Below, in pieces: positions 1 to 5,500 of a stretch of DNA of 7,224 nucleotides; the first letter of the stretch is position 1, and every line of letters starts with the position of its first letter. Source of the DNA: Pseudobdellovibrio sp. (lineage in GTDB: Bacteria; Bdellovibrionota; Bdellovibrionia; Bdellovibrionales; Bdellovibrionaceae); NCBI GenBank assembly GCA_025449725.1, contig JANWIU010000135.1, positions 1-7,224 of the forward strand, in the 5' to 3' direction. The notes beneath the pieces were generated by a model. It had not been told where the DNA came from. It saw only the letters and a program-made list of their open reading frames with translations, and ran no database searches. The translations under genes and the position numbers were made by a program.

Positions 1-1
1 C

Positions 2-724
2 GACATGACCCAGTCGCTGGCCTATCTGGAAAAAATAAATAAAAATTCAGATCATAAAATCGGTGTTTCCGAATTAGTGGGTAAAGCGACGGCGCTTGTT
101 TTAAAGAAACGTCCAGAGATGAACGGCCTTATGAAGTGGGGGCGAATTTATCTTCGCGAGTCGGTCAGTTTATTTTATCAGGTCAATGTTCCCGGCGCTG
201 CAGACGACCCGGTTGGTAAGTCTAATTTATTGGGGTTAACAATTGATAACGCTGAAACCAAATCGCTTCTGCAGATTTCACAGGAACTAAAAGAAAAAGC
301 GTCGTCAATCAAATCAGGCCGCGAAAATGCGATGACCAAAAGTGTACGCACGCTTTCTTTTGTTCCATGGCAGCTCATGCGCTACGTTTTAAATCTGACT
401 TCTTTTTTAAACTACGATCTTAATTTCCCGATGCAAAAGCTTGGAATGCCGAAAGACCCCTTCGGTTCCGTCATGATTACGAACGTGGGCAGTATGGGAA
501 TTGATGCAGCCTGGGCGCCGCTGGTTCCGTACACTAAAGTACCACTGTTGCTGACCGTAGGAATGGTGAAGGATCGGCCCTGGGTGGTTAACGGCCAGAT
601 CGCCGTGAGACCTGTCATGCGCATCGGGTGTACTTTTGATCATCGTTTTATGGACGGATCACATGCCGCAGCTATGGGAAAACTTTTTGAAAAATATTTT
701 GAACAACCGGAGTTGATGGAATGA
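2..724 (+). CDS. 2-oxoacid dehydrogenase E2-type acyltransferase catalytic domain (5' end outside window)
   Basis: C-terminal 240 or so residues of an enzyme of the CoA-dependent acyltransferase (E2/CAT) fold, which moves acyl groups between dihydrolipoamide and CoA. The diagnostic motif DHRFMDG is near the end, with the catalytic His at about residue 213 and Asp at about 217, counting from the ATG at position 5. It is preceded by the family's DPFGSVMITNVGSMG and W-x-P segments. The ATG at position 5 is probably not the start: the frame is open to the window edge, and 'DMTQSLAYL' matches the internal E-x-D-x-T strand of E2 domains, so roughly 30-50 residues of the domain are missing upstream. 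A lipoyl or subunit-binding domain cannot be ruled in or out. An unusual hydrophobic stretch (about residues 118-140) precedes the active-site half. The stop codon overlaps the next start (ATGA), so the two genes are probably one operon. The native acyl substrate is unknown. Confidence 0.88.
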   Translation, partial: DMTQSLAYLEKINKNSDHKIGVSELVGKATALVLKKRPEMNGLMKWGRIYLRESVSLFYQVNVPGAADDPVGKSNLLGLTIDNAETKSLLQISQELKEKASSIKSGRENAMTKSVRTLSFVPWQLMRYVLNLTSFLNYDLNFPMQKLGMPKDPFGSVMITNVGSMGIDAAWAPLVPYTKVPLLLTVGMVKDRPWVVNGQIAVRPVMRIGCTFDHRFMDGSHAAAMGKLFEKYFEQPELME

Positions 725-1254
725 ATACACAAACTTTTTGGCGTAAATGCAGTAGTTGTAAAAAGGATATCGCACTTAATAGTAAATACTATGAATGCAG
801 TGTTTCGACTTGCACCGGGCAGCGAACGGGATACGTGTTTTGCTCTATCAGTTGCTGGGAAGTTCACTTGCCGGGGGCCAAACACCGAGATGCCGGGGCC
901 ATTGAAAAAAAATCTCCTGCGAAGGCTGATTCTACTTCTGAGATGACGTCACAAAGTTCGGCATTAAGCCAGACGGGGCAGGGGCCTCAGCGCAGAATCA
1001 TTGTCGGTGGTTCAAATGCTTCCGGAATTTCTCTTACAAAAAATCCAACTGTGAAGTCAGAAATGAGCAACGAAGTTCTGGTTGTGGTATCTAAAATGAA
1101 ACAATACATTAGAGACCTCAGTGAAATGAATACTTCTGAGGAAGTGAATCAGGTTATATCTGACCTGATCAGAACCGAATGCGAAAAAGCGATTACCAAC
1201 GCCCGGTCCGAAGGAAGAAAGACCGTTATGGCGAGAGATTTTAAAAAAGATTAA
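721..1254 (+). CDS. Zinc-finger histone-fold protein (ZZ-type bacterial histone candidate)
   Basis: 177 residues in three parts. Residues 10-55 hold eight possible zinc ligands in a cross-brace order: C10, C13, C26, C31, C41, C45, H49 and H55, compatible with two zinc ions as in ZZ/MYND-like fingers. Residues about 57-112 are a Ser/Thr/Gln/Lys-rich, probably disordered linker. Residues about 116-177 look like a single histone fold: helix 1 (117-132), loop, long helix 2 (138-164), then GRKTVMARDFK (165-175), which matches the R-K-T-V-x-x-x-D loop-2/helix-3 signature of archaeal and bacterial histones. The likely role is DNA or nucleoid binding, with the finger giving a further contact. The start ATG at 721 overlaps the upstream stop, with GGAG at 709-712 as ribosome binding site, so translation is probably coupled to the acyltransferase. 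Bacterial histones with N-terminal ZZ fingers are a described class. Fold assignment is by eye; the function is inferred. Confidence 0.8.
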   Translation: MNTQTFWRKCSSCKKDIALNSKYYECSVSTCTGQRTGYVFCSISCWEVHLPGAKHRDAGAIEKKSPAKADSTSEMTSQSSALSQTGQGPQRRIIVGGSNASGISLTKNPTVKSEMSNEVLVVVSKMKQYIRDLSEMNTSEEVNQVISDLIRTECEKAITNARSEGRKTVMARDFKKD

Positions 1255-1260
1255 GAAAAC

Positions 1261-1291
1261 TTTACAAATCGCATCAAAAATTTTTTGTAAA
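1261..1291 (+). terminator. Weak AT-rich inverted repeat after the histone gene
   Basis: TTTACAAA (1261-1268) and TTTGTAAA (1284-1291) form a perfect 8-bp inverted repeat seven nt after the histone stop codon, with a 15-nt spacer. The stem has little GC and is followed by a broken T-rich stretch (1293-1310). It is at best a weak terminator. Position is the main argument for it. Confidence 0.25.
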
Positions 1292-1354
1292 AATTTCTGC
1301 TTATTTTTTCAGAGATCACATAAGTAACTCTTATCCCTCATCTTAACAGATTTT

Positions 1355-1404
1355 ATTTTGGAACATCTAGAGGCCCTATTTTTGATCTGGCTCCATTTTG
1401 GAAC
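1355..1404. repeat. Direct repeat ATTTTGGAAC x2, 40 bp apart
   Basis: Identical 10-mers start at 1355 and 1395. The 40-bp start-to-start distance is close to four helical turns, so a protein bound at both would sit on one face of the DNA. The second copy lies in the near-palindrome GGCTCC-ATTTT-GGAACC. A role as operator or activator site for the downstream protease gene is inference. Confidence 0.45.
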
Positions 1405-1477
1405 CGCTACTCATGACAGAATATTTCACTTTTTCAAATTTCTCTAAGTGGCTGATTTCTCAGTACGAAAAATAGTT

Positions 1478-1506
1478 TTGCAATGAATAGTCTTTTACGT
1501 TTCAAT
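1478..1506 (+). promoter_or_regulatory. Weak sigma-70-like promoter candidate for the subtilase gene
   Basis: TTGCAA (1478-1483) and TTCAAT (1501-1506) are separated by 17 nt. Each matches its consensus hexamer at four of six positions. Transcription would begin near 1513, just before the inverted repeat at 1516-1530. This is the best pair found, but such pairs are common by chance in AT-rich DNA. Confidence 0.2.
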
Positions 1507-1515
1507 CTTTTTCGG

Positions 1516-1530
1516 CGCGAACGATTCGCG
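1516..1530. promoter_or_regulatory. Perfect inverted repeat CGCGAA-CGA-TTCGCG upstream of the subtilase gene
   Basis: Six-bp arms with a 3-nt loop form a GC-rich island inside AT-rich sequence, ending 34 nt before the subtilase ATG. It could be a dimeric regulator site or a small hairpin in the mRNA leader. No T-run follows, so it is not a terminator. Confidence 0.45.
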
Positions 1531-1564
1531 GTCTTAAAGCTGAAAAAGCAGATAAGAGGGGAAC

Positions 1565-3280
1565 ATGAAATTAGTATCTTTAATAGTAGGAGTCCTTTTA
1601 CTAGCGGCCACTTCACAGGCCAAGGACAGATATCTTGTTCAATTTAAAAGCAGTCAGGGATTTGCTGCCATGAAGAGCTACTTTGCTTCTGCAGAGTCTA
1701 GTTCGCCAGCTTTGCAAAAATCTTTAGATAATGTGAATGCGATGGTTTTCAAAACCAAAAACGCTGCATTACTTAATAGTTTGAAAAACCATCCTGAAGT
1801 TTTATCTGTTGAAGCAGAATACTTCTTCCCTGCACCGAAACCGATTAACGGCTTCAAAATGCAGAAGATCACTTACTTCGAAAGCGGCTTGAAAAGAAAA
1901 AGACCATCAGTTGATCCTTTAGCCGGTGTTCCTGACTTCAAACAAGGCCCTGCGACTCCATGGGGTATCTTAGCTGTACATGCCGGTGAAGCATGGAGAC
2001 AGTCCGGTGCAGGTCAAAATGCACGCGTTTTAGTTTTAGATACAGGTATCGATTCAAGTCACCCGGCATTGGCTGCTAACTTTGAAAAAGGTAAGAACTT
2101 CACTCAGAATGCTGCCGGCTTAACTGAAGAAGCGGCTTATGATGATGAAGAAGGTCACGGTACTCACTGCTCTGGTACAATCGCGGGTGTGTTCAATGAA
2201 CAAACCGGATTCACAGGTGTGGCTCCAAAAGCAAAATTATTGATGGGTAAAGTTTGTAGCGCAGAAGGTTGCAGCAGCGTTGCTGTTGTAGAAGGTATCA
2301 ACTGGGGTATTCAAGAGAAGGTTGATGTTATCAGCATGTCTCTGGGCGGTCCGGTAGGTTCTTCAGCTGAAAGAACTGCGACTCAAAACGCAGAAAAAGC
2401 GGGTGTAATGGTGATTGCAGCTTCCGGTAACGGCGCTGACGCTCCAAATTACTCTCCTGATAAAAAAGATCCTAAATGCGGTGGCGGATTCTTCGGAAAC
2501 GCTTGCGGCGTTAGCTTCCCTGCAGCTTTCCCGACAGTTTACGCAGTTGGTGCCTTAAATGACCAGTTAGCTAAAACAACTTTCTCTCAATGGGGACCGG
2601 AATTAGACATCACAGCACCGGGTGCTGCGGTTGTTTCTTCAGTACCTCGCGGTACAGGCCGCGAGAGCAAAGTTAAAATCATCGTAGCCGGCGAAGAAAA
2701 AGAAGTATTAAGTTCTGCTTTCGGTGGAACTGAATTGATTCCAAATGCAGTTATTAAAGATTTAGTGGCTGTTCCGGGTCTTGGTAAGCCAGAAGACTTC
2801 GCGCAAGTGAACGTAACCGGCAAATTCGCGTTAGTTAAACGCGGCGAAATCAAGTTTGCTGAAAAAGTTAAAAATGCAATCGATGCAGGTGCTGCAGGCG
2901 TTGTGATCTACAATCACAGCCCGGGTTTAATGCAAGGTTCATTAAGCGAAGACGGTTCAGTCATTCCATACCCGGTTGTTATGGTTGAAAAAACAACGGG
3001 CGAAGCGCTAGTTGAAGAGTTAACAAGAGGAACTGTGGTTTCTGCTTCTATCACTTTGGCTGCGTCTGACTACGCTTCATTCGACGGAACATCGATGGCA
3101 ACTCCGCACGTAGCGGGTGTGGCAGCGTTGGTTCGTTCTGCTAACAAGCGTTTGACACCGGCTCAAGTAAGAACGCTTTTGTCAGCAACTGCTAAAGCGC
3201 TTGCACCGAACGACACTAACCAATACGGAGCAGGTATCGTTCAAGCGGATGCAGCAGTACGCAAGGCTGTAGGCCAATAA
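1565..3280 (+). CDS. Secreted subtilisin-like serine protease (S8) with PA domain insert
   Basis: 571-residue exported endopeptidase. A Sec signal peptide occupies residues 1-19 (hydrophobic core, cleavage after S-Q-A). Residues 21-90 resemble the I9 propeptide that acts as folding chaperone and inhibitor. The mature catalytic domain probably starts near 130. The active-site residues are visible: D159 in VLDTGID, H198 in GHGTHCSG, oxyanion N289 in AASGN and S510 in FDGTSMATPHVAG. Between the end of the catalytic core (near 360) and the Ser motif lies a protease-associated (PA) domain, about residues 365-495, with typical GKFALVKRGE and AGAAGVVIYN segments. PA inserts usually affect substrate access. 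Cysteines 231/236 and 305/314 could pair, and C202 sits by the catalytic His as in proteinase K-like enzymes. The start is set by the signal peptide and the AGAGGGGA ribosome binding site (1555-1562). A strong terminator follows. It probably degrades extracellular or prey protein; the substrate is unknown. Confidence 0.95.
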   Translation: MKLVSLIVGVLLLAATSQAKDRYLVQFKSSQGFAAMKSYFASAESSSPALQKSLDNVNAMVFKTKNAALLNSLKNHPEVLSVEAEYFFPAPKPINGFKMQKITYFESGLKRKRPSVDPLAGVPDFKQGPATPWGILAVHAGEAWRQSGAGQNARVLVLDTGIDSSHPALAANFEKGKNFTQNAAGLTEEAAYDDEEGHGTHCSGTIAGVFNEQTGFTGVAPKAKLLMGKVCSAEGCSSVAVVEGINWGIQEKVDVISMSLGGPVGSSAERTATQNAEKAGVMVIAASGNGADAPNYSPDKKDPKCGGGFFGNACGVSFPAAFPTVYAVGALNDQLAKTTFSQWGPELDITAPGAAVVSSVPRGTGRESKVKIIVAGEEKEVLSSAFGGTELIPNAVIKDLVAVPGLGKPEDFAQVNVTGKFALVKRGEIKFAEKVKNAIDAGAAGVVIYNHSPGLMQGSLSEDGSVIPYPVVMVEKTTGEALVEELTRGTVVSASITLAASDYASFDGTSMATPHVAGVAALVRSANKRLTPAQVRTLLSATAKALAPNDTNQYGAGIVQADAAVRKAVGQ

Positions 3281-3303
3281 TAAAGTCTAAATAATCAAAA
3301 TGT

Positions 3304-3333
3304 AAAAAAGGAGGCTTCTGGCCTCCTTTTTTT
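3304..3333 (+). terminator. Rho-independent terminator of the subtilase gene
   Basis: GGAGGC (3310-3315) pairs with GCCTCC (3321-3326) over a 5-nt loop. The stem extends through A3304-3309 pairing with the T-run at 3327-3333. It lies 24 nt after the stop codon. The symmetric A/T flanks mean it could also act on transcripts arriving from the opposite strand. Confidence 0.93.
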
Positions 3334-3672
3334 ATTCCCGAATACTGTTTAAAATTCTTCTTTAGCTTTTCCCAACAGAGGCTCCTGCCTGCGCCAACTT
3401 CCAGCTAATTTTGGGGACCCCTTCAAAAAAGCTCAGACATGCCAAAGTCAGTATCTTTCGCAGCAAAGCTGCAAAAGATACTGACTTCGGAACTCGCTTT
3501 TTTGAAGGGTTCCCCAAATTAGCTGAAAGCCGGCGCAGGCAATCGTCGATAAGGATTTGTAACTTTCCTTTTAATTGTTTCAGGCCTCCTGCAAGCGTGA
3601 CGCGTTTTTGCCCGAAGGGCAAAATGCAGGTGAATACACGGACGTATGTGCCTGAAAAAATTAAAAGGAAAG
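3334..3672. other. Convergent intergenic region occupied by two large inverted repeats, no gene seen
   Basis: The region lies between the subtilase terminator and the end of the RDD gene. Two frames of 86 and 95 codons are open across it on opposite strands, but neither resembles a known protein, and most of their length is explained by the inverted repeats. The remaining sequence, 3334-3386 and 3541-3556, shows nothing recognisable. Confidence 0.6.
3387..3540. repeat. 154-nt imperfect inverted repeat (giant hairpin 1)
   Basis: The outer arms begin and end with GCCTGCGCC (3387-3395) and GGCGCAGGC (3532-3540). Inside these, AGCTAATTTTGGGGA and CCCTTCAAAAAAGC on the left are mirrored by GCTTTTTTGAAGGG and TCCCCAAATTAGCT on the right. 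The tip is a 20-bp stem with one mismatch (3445-3464 with 3468-3487) closed by an AAA loop at 3465-3467. Only short unpaired islands interrupt the pairing. Length and fidelity far exceed a terminator. It could be a miniature palindromic mobile element, a dispersed REP/BIME-like repeat or a structured RNA. Confidence 0.85.
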
Positions 3673-3678
3673 TTACAA
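3557..3678. repeat. 122-nt nested inverted repeat (giant hairpin 2)
   Basis: The arms 3557-3585 and 3650-3678 are 29 nt each and complementary at 28 positions. Nested within are CCTGCA/TGCAGG (3588-3593 with 3625-3630) and the apical TTTTGCCC-GAA-GGGCAAAA (3606-3624). A smaller ATAC/GTAT hairpin (3634-3647) could complete a three-way junction. The right arm contains the last codon and stop codon of the RDD gene, so its transcript would end in this structure. Only 16 nt separate it from hairpin 1. Confidence 0.85.
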
Positions 3679-4122
3679 CTTATTTACTACGACTTTGAAT
3701 TGCTCTGTCCACACCGTGAAGTAATTTAAATCCGGTGATTCGCGGTCAATCACGACAGCTTCGCTGAGGATGTCGTGAAGTGTTTGGCGCTTCTTTGTGA
3801 AGACTTGCATGACGTAGCCTATGTAGCAGGTCGCTATCGAAAGGTAACGGCAGGCCAGGCGAATAACAGCGGCTTTAAAGGTTAGTGTTTCGCCTGATTC
3901 ACTCACAACAGCCAAGCCAAGAATAGCTTTTCCCGGAGTCGCATTAAGCTTCGATGACTCAAAAATAGGGTAATAGGCCAGTTGAAGTAAAATTCCTAAG
4001 CCGATGCTGCCGGTCCAAGCCAGTGTAGATGCGGACCCGCCTAAAATCAGGGAAGGAATAAGTAAAATTGATCCATCGATGAGGGCTGCGCCAAATCTTT
4101 TAAAAAAGCCGGAATAGTTCAC
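3673..4122 (-). CDS. RDD-family integral membrane protein
   Basis: 149-residue inner-membrane protein of the RDD family, named for conserved Arg and Asp residues. Seen: R9 and D16 in FFKRFGAALIDGSIL, the family's ATPGKAILGLAVV segment (61-73), and RQTLHDILSEAVVI (112-125) with D117. Predicted membrane segments lie near 11-28, 34-52 and 84-107. Family members are small membrane proteins, some linked to cation or other transport; this one's function is unknown. The start is GTG at 4122-4120, supported by GAGAGG (4131-4136) eight nt upstream. The gene begins 14 nt after the outer-membrane protein stop codon, so the two probably share a transcript. The roughly 25-residue C-terminal tail lies beyond the usual domain. 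Its final Leu codon and TAA lie inside the arm of the inverted repeat at 3557-3678. Confidence 0.85.
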   Translation of the reverse strand: MNYSGFFKRFGAALIDGSILLIPSLILGGSASTLAWTGSIGLGILLQLAYYPIFESSKLNATPGKAILGLAVVSESGETLTFKAAVIRLACRYLSIATCYIGYVMQVFTKKRQTLHDILSEAVVIDRESPDLNYFTVWTEQFKVVVNKL

Positions 4123-4136
4123 TGCGTTGTCCTCTC

Positions 4137-4778
4137 TTAAAATGTTGATGATAAATAAAGGCTATACTCTTGAGTGTCGACTTTTGAATAGTAGGTATCC
4201 AAATCTTCACCGGAAGTAAAAGCCGATCCTGTAACTTTATTATATTGGTTGAGATAATATTGAACGCCTACATTCAAGTAAGAGACAATTTTAAGTAAAA
4301 TCCCGGCGTGAAAGCTGGGGCCGCTGATGGTGTAGGACTGAGTTTGAGAACTTTCCTCTACTTTATATTCATTTAGGAATGAGGTTCCTAAATACATTTT
4401 TACTTGTCCCATTGAATTAATTCCCAGCTGAACTCCGGCAGAATTTTTTGTAAAATCATTTGAATCGGCTAAGCCATCTATTCGTGCTTTACCTTTTGTA
4501 AGTTCAGCAAATAAATTAATATCGACTCCGGAAAAGCTACGGTAGCCCAGCTTTAGGCCTGCGTACGGTGCAGAGCTTTTGATATCTGCTGCCGGTAATA
4601 ATCCTGCCGCCAGCTTTGTATTTTCAGTTTTAAATCCAAGATAAGGTTCAACAAAAATGGAAGTACCTAAAATTCCGGCGTTTGCTTGGACGGGTAAAAG
4701 CGTGACAAGTAAGTAGAATGCAATTTCAAGTAGGGTTGTTGCGCAATTTGGTCGCGAAACAGAGACGATTTTTGGCAT
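4137..4778 (-). CDS. Small outer-membrane beta-barrel protein
   Basis: 213 residues, not matched to a named family. An N-terminal segment with a hydrophobic core at about 14-30 ends in Q-A-N-A, giving a likely signal peptidase I site after residue 34. The rest alternates aromatic/aliphatic and polar residues with Gly-rich turns (for example EPYLGFKTENTKLAAG, YAGLKLGYRSFSGVDINLFAE and YLNVGVQYYLNQYN), as in 8-stranded OmpA/OmpW-like barrels. It ends in Y-S-L-Y-L-S-S-T-F, with the C-terminal Phe that outer-membrane barrels use for assembly. The start ATG has TGAGG (4786-4790) seven nt upstream. It is the first gene of a pair with the RDD gene. It faces the nuclease gene across a control region that contains a 12-bp inverted repeat. 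Confidence 0.78.
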   Translation of the reverse strand: MPKIVSVSRPNCATTLLEIAFYLLVTLLPVQANAGILGTSIFVEPYLGFKTENTKLAAGLLPAADIKSSAPYAGLKLGYRSFSGVDINLFAELTKGKARIDGLADSNDFTKNSAGVQLGINSMGQVKMYLGTSFLNEYKVEESSQTQSYTISGPSFHAGILLKIVSYLNVGVQYYLNQYNKVTGSAFTSGEDLDTYYSKVDTQEYSLYLSSTF

Positions 4779-4800
4779 TTTTTTACCTCAATGGATCTTT

Positions 4801-4828
4801 TCTATAGCATCGTTCGTGAATTGATCAA
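4801..4828 (-). promoter_or_regulatory. Sigma-70-like promoter candidate for the outer-membrane protein gene
   Basis: On the minus strand, TTGATC (4828-4823) and TATAGA (4806-4801) are 16 nt apart, each four of six to consensus. Transcription would start near 4794, giving a leader of about 16 nt that carries the TGAGG ribosome binding site. The geometry is good and the hexamers are moderate. Confidence 0.45.
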
Positions 4829-4843
4829 ACTCAATGAGTGGAG

Positions 4844-4875
4844 CTTAACAACTGCATTGCGTCGCAGTTGTTAAG
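4844..4875. promoter_or_regulatory. Perfect 12-bp inverted repeat in the divergent control region
   Basis: CTTAACAACTGC (4844-4855) and GCAGTTGTTAAG (4864-4875) are exact reverse complements with an 8-nt spacer. The repeat lies between two divergent genes, 15 bp upstream of the candidate -35 box of the outer-membrane protein gene. No T-run follows on either side, so a regulator site shared by both genes is more likely than a terminator. The regulator is unknown. Confidence 0.6.
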
Positions 4876-4912
4876 AACTTGATAAAGCCTCTGTAATTGT
4901 GTTTTTCTGCCT

Positions 4913-4939
4913 TCGACAGCAGGCGTACCCAATTATAAG
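4913..4939 (+). promoter_or_regulatory. Sigma-70-like promoter candidate for the nuclease gene
   Basis: TCGACA (4913-4918) and TATAAG (4934-4939) match the consensus hexamers at five of six positions each, but the 15-nt spacer is short. The transcript would start near 4946 with a leader of about 55 nt. That leader includes a small hairpin CCGGC/GCCGG (4966-4970 with 4980-4984) directly before the ribosome binding site. Confidence 0.4.
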
Positions 4940-5000
4940 CGAGTGATATGGTCTCGCGTTTCTACCCGGCTCCGTAAAGGCCGGACTAACTGGAGTTAAA

Positions 5001-5483
5001 ATGAAAGCAATTAGTACTTTCTTAGGTGTCCTTGTCCTCTTAACCAACTTGGCTCTTGCCAGTGACCGGTTCCCAGTGGGGCCAGATCTGCAGCGAACTC
5101 CAGGTTCTCTTTGTGGCAGCAGTGCTAAAAAGCGTTACAAAGAAAACATCAATTACTGTGAACGTAACGTAAATACTTCTGATAAAAATCAAATTATTAA
5201 AATGTATGATGAAGAACTAGGTTATGAAATTCGTCAAATGAACCGTCAGGATTTCAAAATCGATCATTTTATTCCGCTCAGTATCGGTGGCAGCAATTCT
5301 AAAGATAATTTGTGGCCACAACACAAAAGCGTATTCGAAGTCACTGACCCATTGGAACAAGAATTAAGTAATAAGATTTCTGCAGGATTGATCTCACAGT
5401 CTGAATCGGTTCGTATCATCCGCGAAGCTAAGTTAAATCTGGGACGTGTTCCAGAATTAATCGATTACGTTCGCGGCCTGTAA
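5001..5483 (+). CDS. Secreted HNH endonuclease
   Basis: 160-residue exported nuclease. A Sec signal peptide covers residues 1-20 (K3, hydrophobic core, A-L-A cleavage). The mature part carries a beta-beta-alpha metal motif: KIDHFIPLSIGGSN (87-100) with D88 and the general base H89, then N103 and H108 in DNLWPQH. This arrangement is typical of small HNH nucleases. The conserved upstream block with C38 and C53 (TPGSLC, NYCERNV) may form a disulfide, fitting an oxidising compartment. It would nick or degrade DNA in the periplasm or outside, useful for nutrient recovery or prey DNA breakdown; that role is inference. No immunity partner is seen next to it. The start is set by the signal peptide and GGAG at 4992-4995. 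The gene converges on the metalloprotease gene with only 16 nt between stop codons. Confidence 0.9.
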   Translation: MKAISTFLGVLVLLTNLALASDRFPVGPDLQRTPGSLCGSSAKKRYKENINYCERNVNTSDKNQIIKMYDEELGYEIRQMNRQDFKIDHFIPLSIGGSNSKDNLWPQHKSVFEVTDPLEQELSNKISAGLISQSESVRIIREAKLNLGRVPELIDYVRGL

Positions 5484-5500
5484 TTTTAAAAATTAAAATT
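5482..5500. repeat. AT-only inverted repeat between convergent stop codons
   Basis: AATTTTAA (5482-5489) and TTAAAATT (5493-5500) are perfect 8-bp arms with an AAA loop. They fill the gap between the nuclease stop and the metalloprotease stop. The stem has no GC. It may help termination or RNA-end formation on both strands, but could also be a chance product of AT-rich spacer. Confidence 0.35.

Larger units (their letters stand above)
1255..1564. other. AT-rich intergenic region with repeats, no gene seen
   Basis: This 310-nt stretch holds no credible reading frame. Seen directly: an AT-only inverted repeat just after the histone gene (1261-1291), two copies of ATTTTGGAAC (1355-1364 and 1395-1404), a near-palindrome GGCTCC-ATTTT-GGAACC (1389-1405) overlapping the second copy, and a perfect inverted repeat CGCGAA-CGA-TTCGCG (1516-1530). 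The right-hand part should carry the promoter of the protease gene. The only sigma-70-like candidate found is weak. Confidence 0.6.

Noticed and set aside
5..7. ATG at position 5 as true start of the acyltransferase
   Set aside because: The frame is open to the window edge, and the first residues match an internal strand of the E2 catalytic domain rather than its beginning.
640..885. Minus-strand open frame across the acyltransferase/histone junction
   Set aside because: It is antisense to two well-supported genes with clear family motifs, and has no protein features of its own.
1434..1616. Minus-strand 60-codon frame upstream of the subtilase
   Set aside because: Lys/Arg/Leu-rich low-complexity translation of AT-rich DNA that overlaps the subtilase start, with no credible ribosome binding site.
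3543..3551. GTCGATAA as a second FliA-type -10 box
   Set aside because: It lies between the two hairpins, has no TAAA-type -35 box at the required 11-nt spacing, and no gene starts downstream.
3557..3678. Cloverleaf-like folding considered as a tRNA
   Set aside because: The acceptor-like stem is 29 bp, far too long. No T-loop (GTTCGANTC-like) or D-loop consensus is present and there is no sensible anticodon arm.
3387..3678. CRISPR array or insertion-sequence ends
   Set aside because: There are no regularly spaced direct repeats. The inverted repeats enclose no transposase, and no target-site duplication was recognised at the edges.
3362..3698. Two open frames of 86 (-) and 95 (+) codons in the convergent intergenic region
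   Set aside because: They lie over the two inverted repeats, overlap each other on opposite strands, resemble no known protein and lack good ribosome binding sites. The open frames are a by-product of the repeat.
4876..5000. Riboswitch (c-di-GMP GEMM or preQ1 type) in the leader of the nuclease gene
   Set aside because: Fragments such as GATAAAGCC and the GCCGG hairpin recall such elements, but the conserved cores and the required order of helices are absent.
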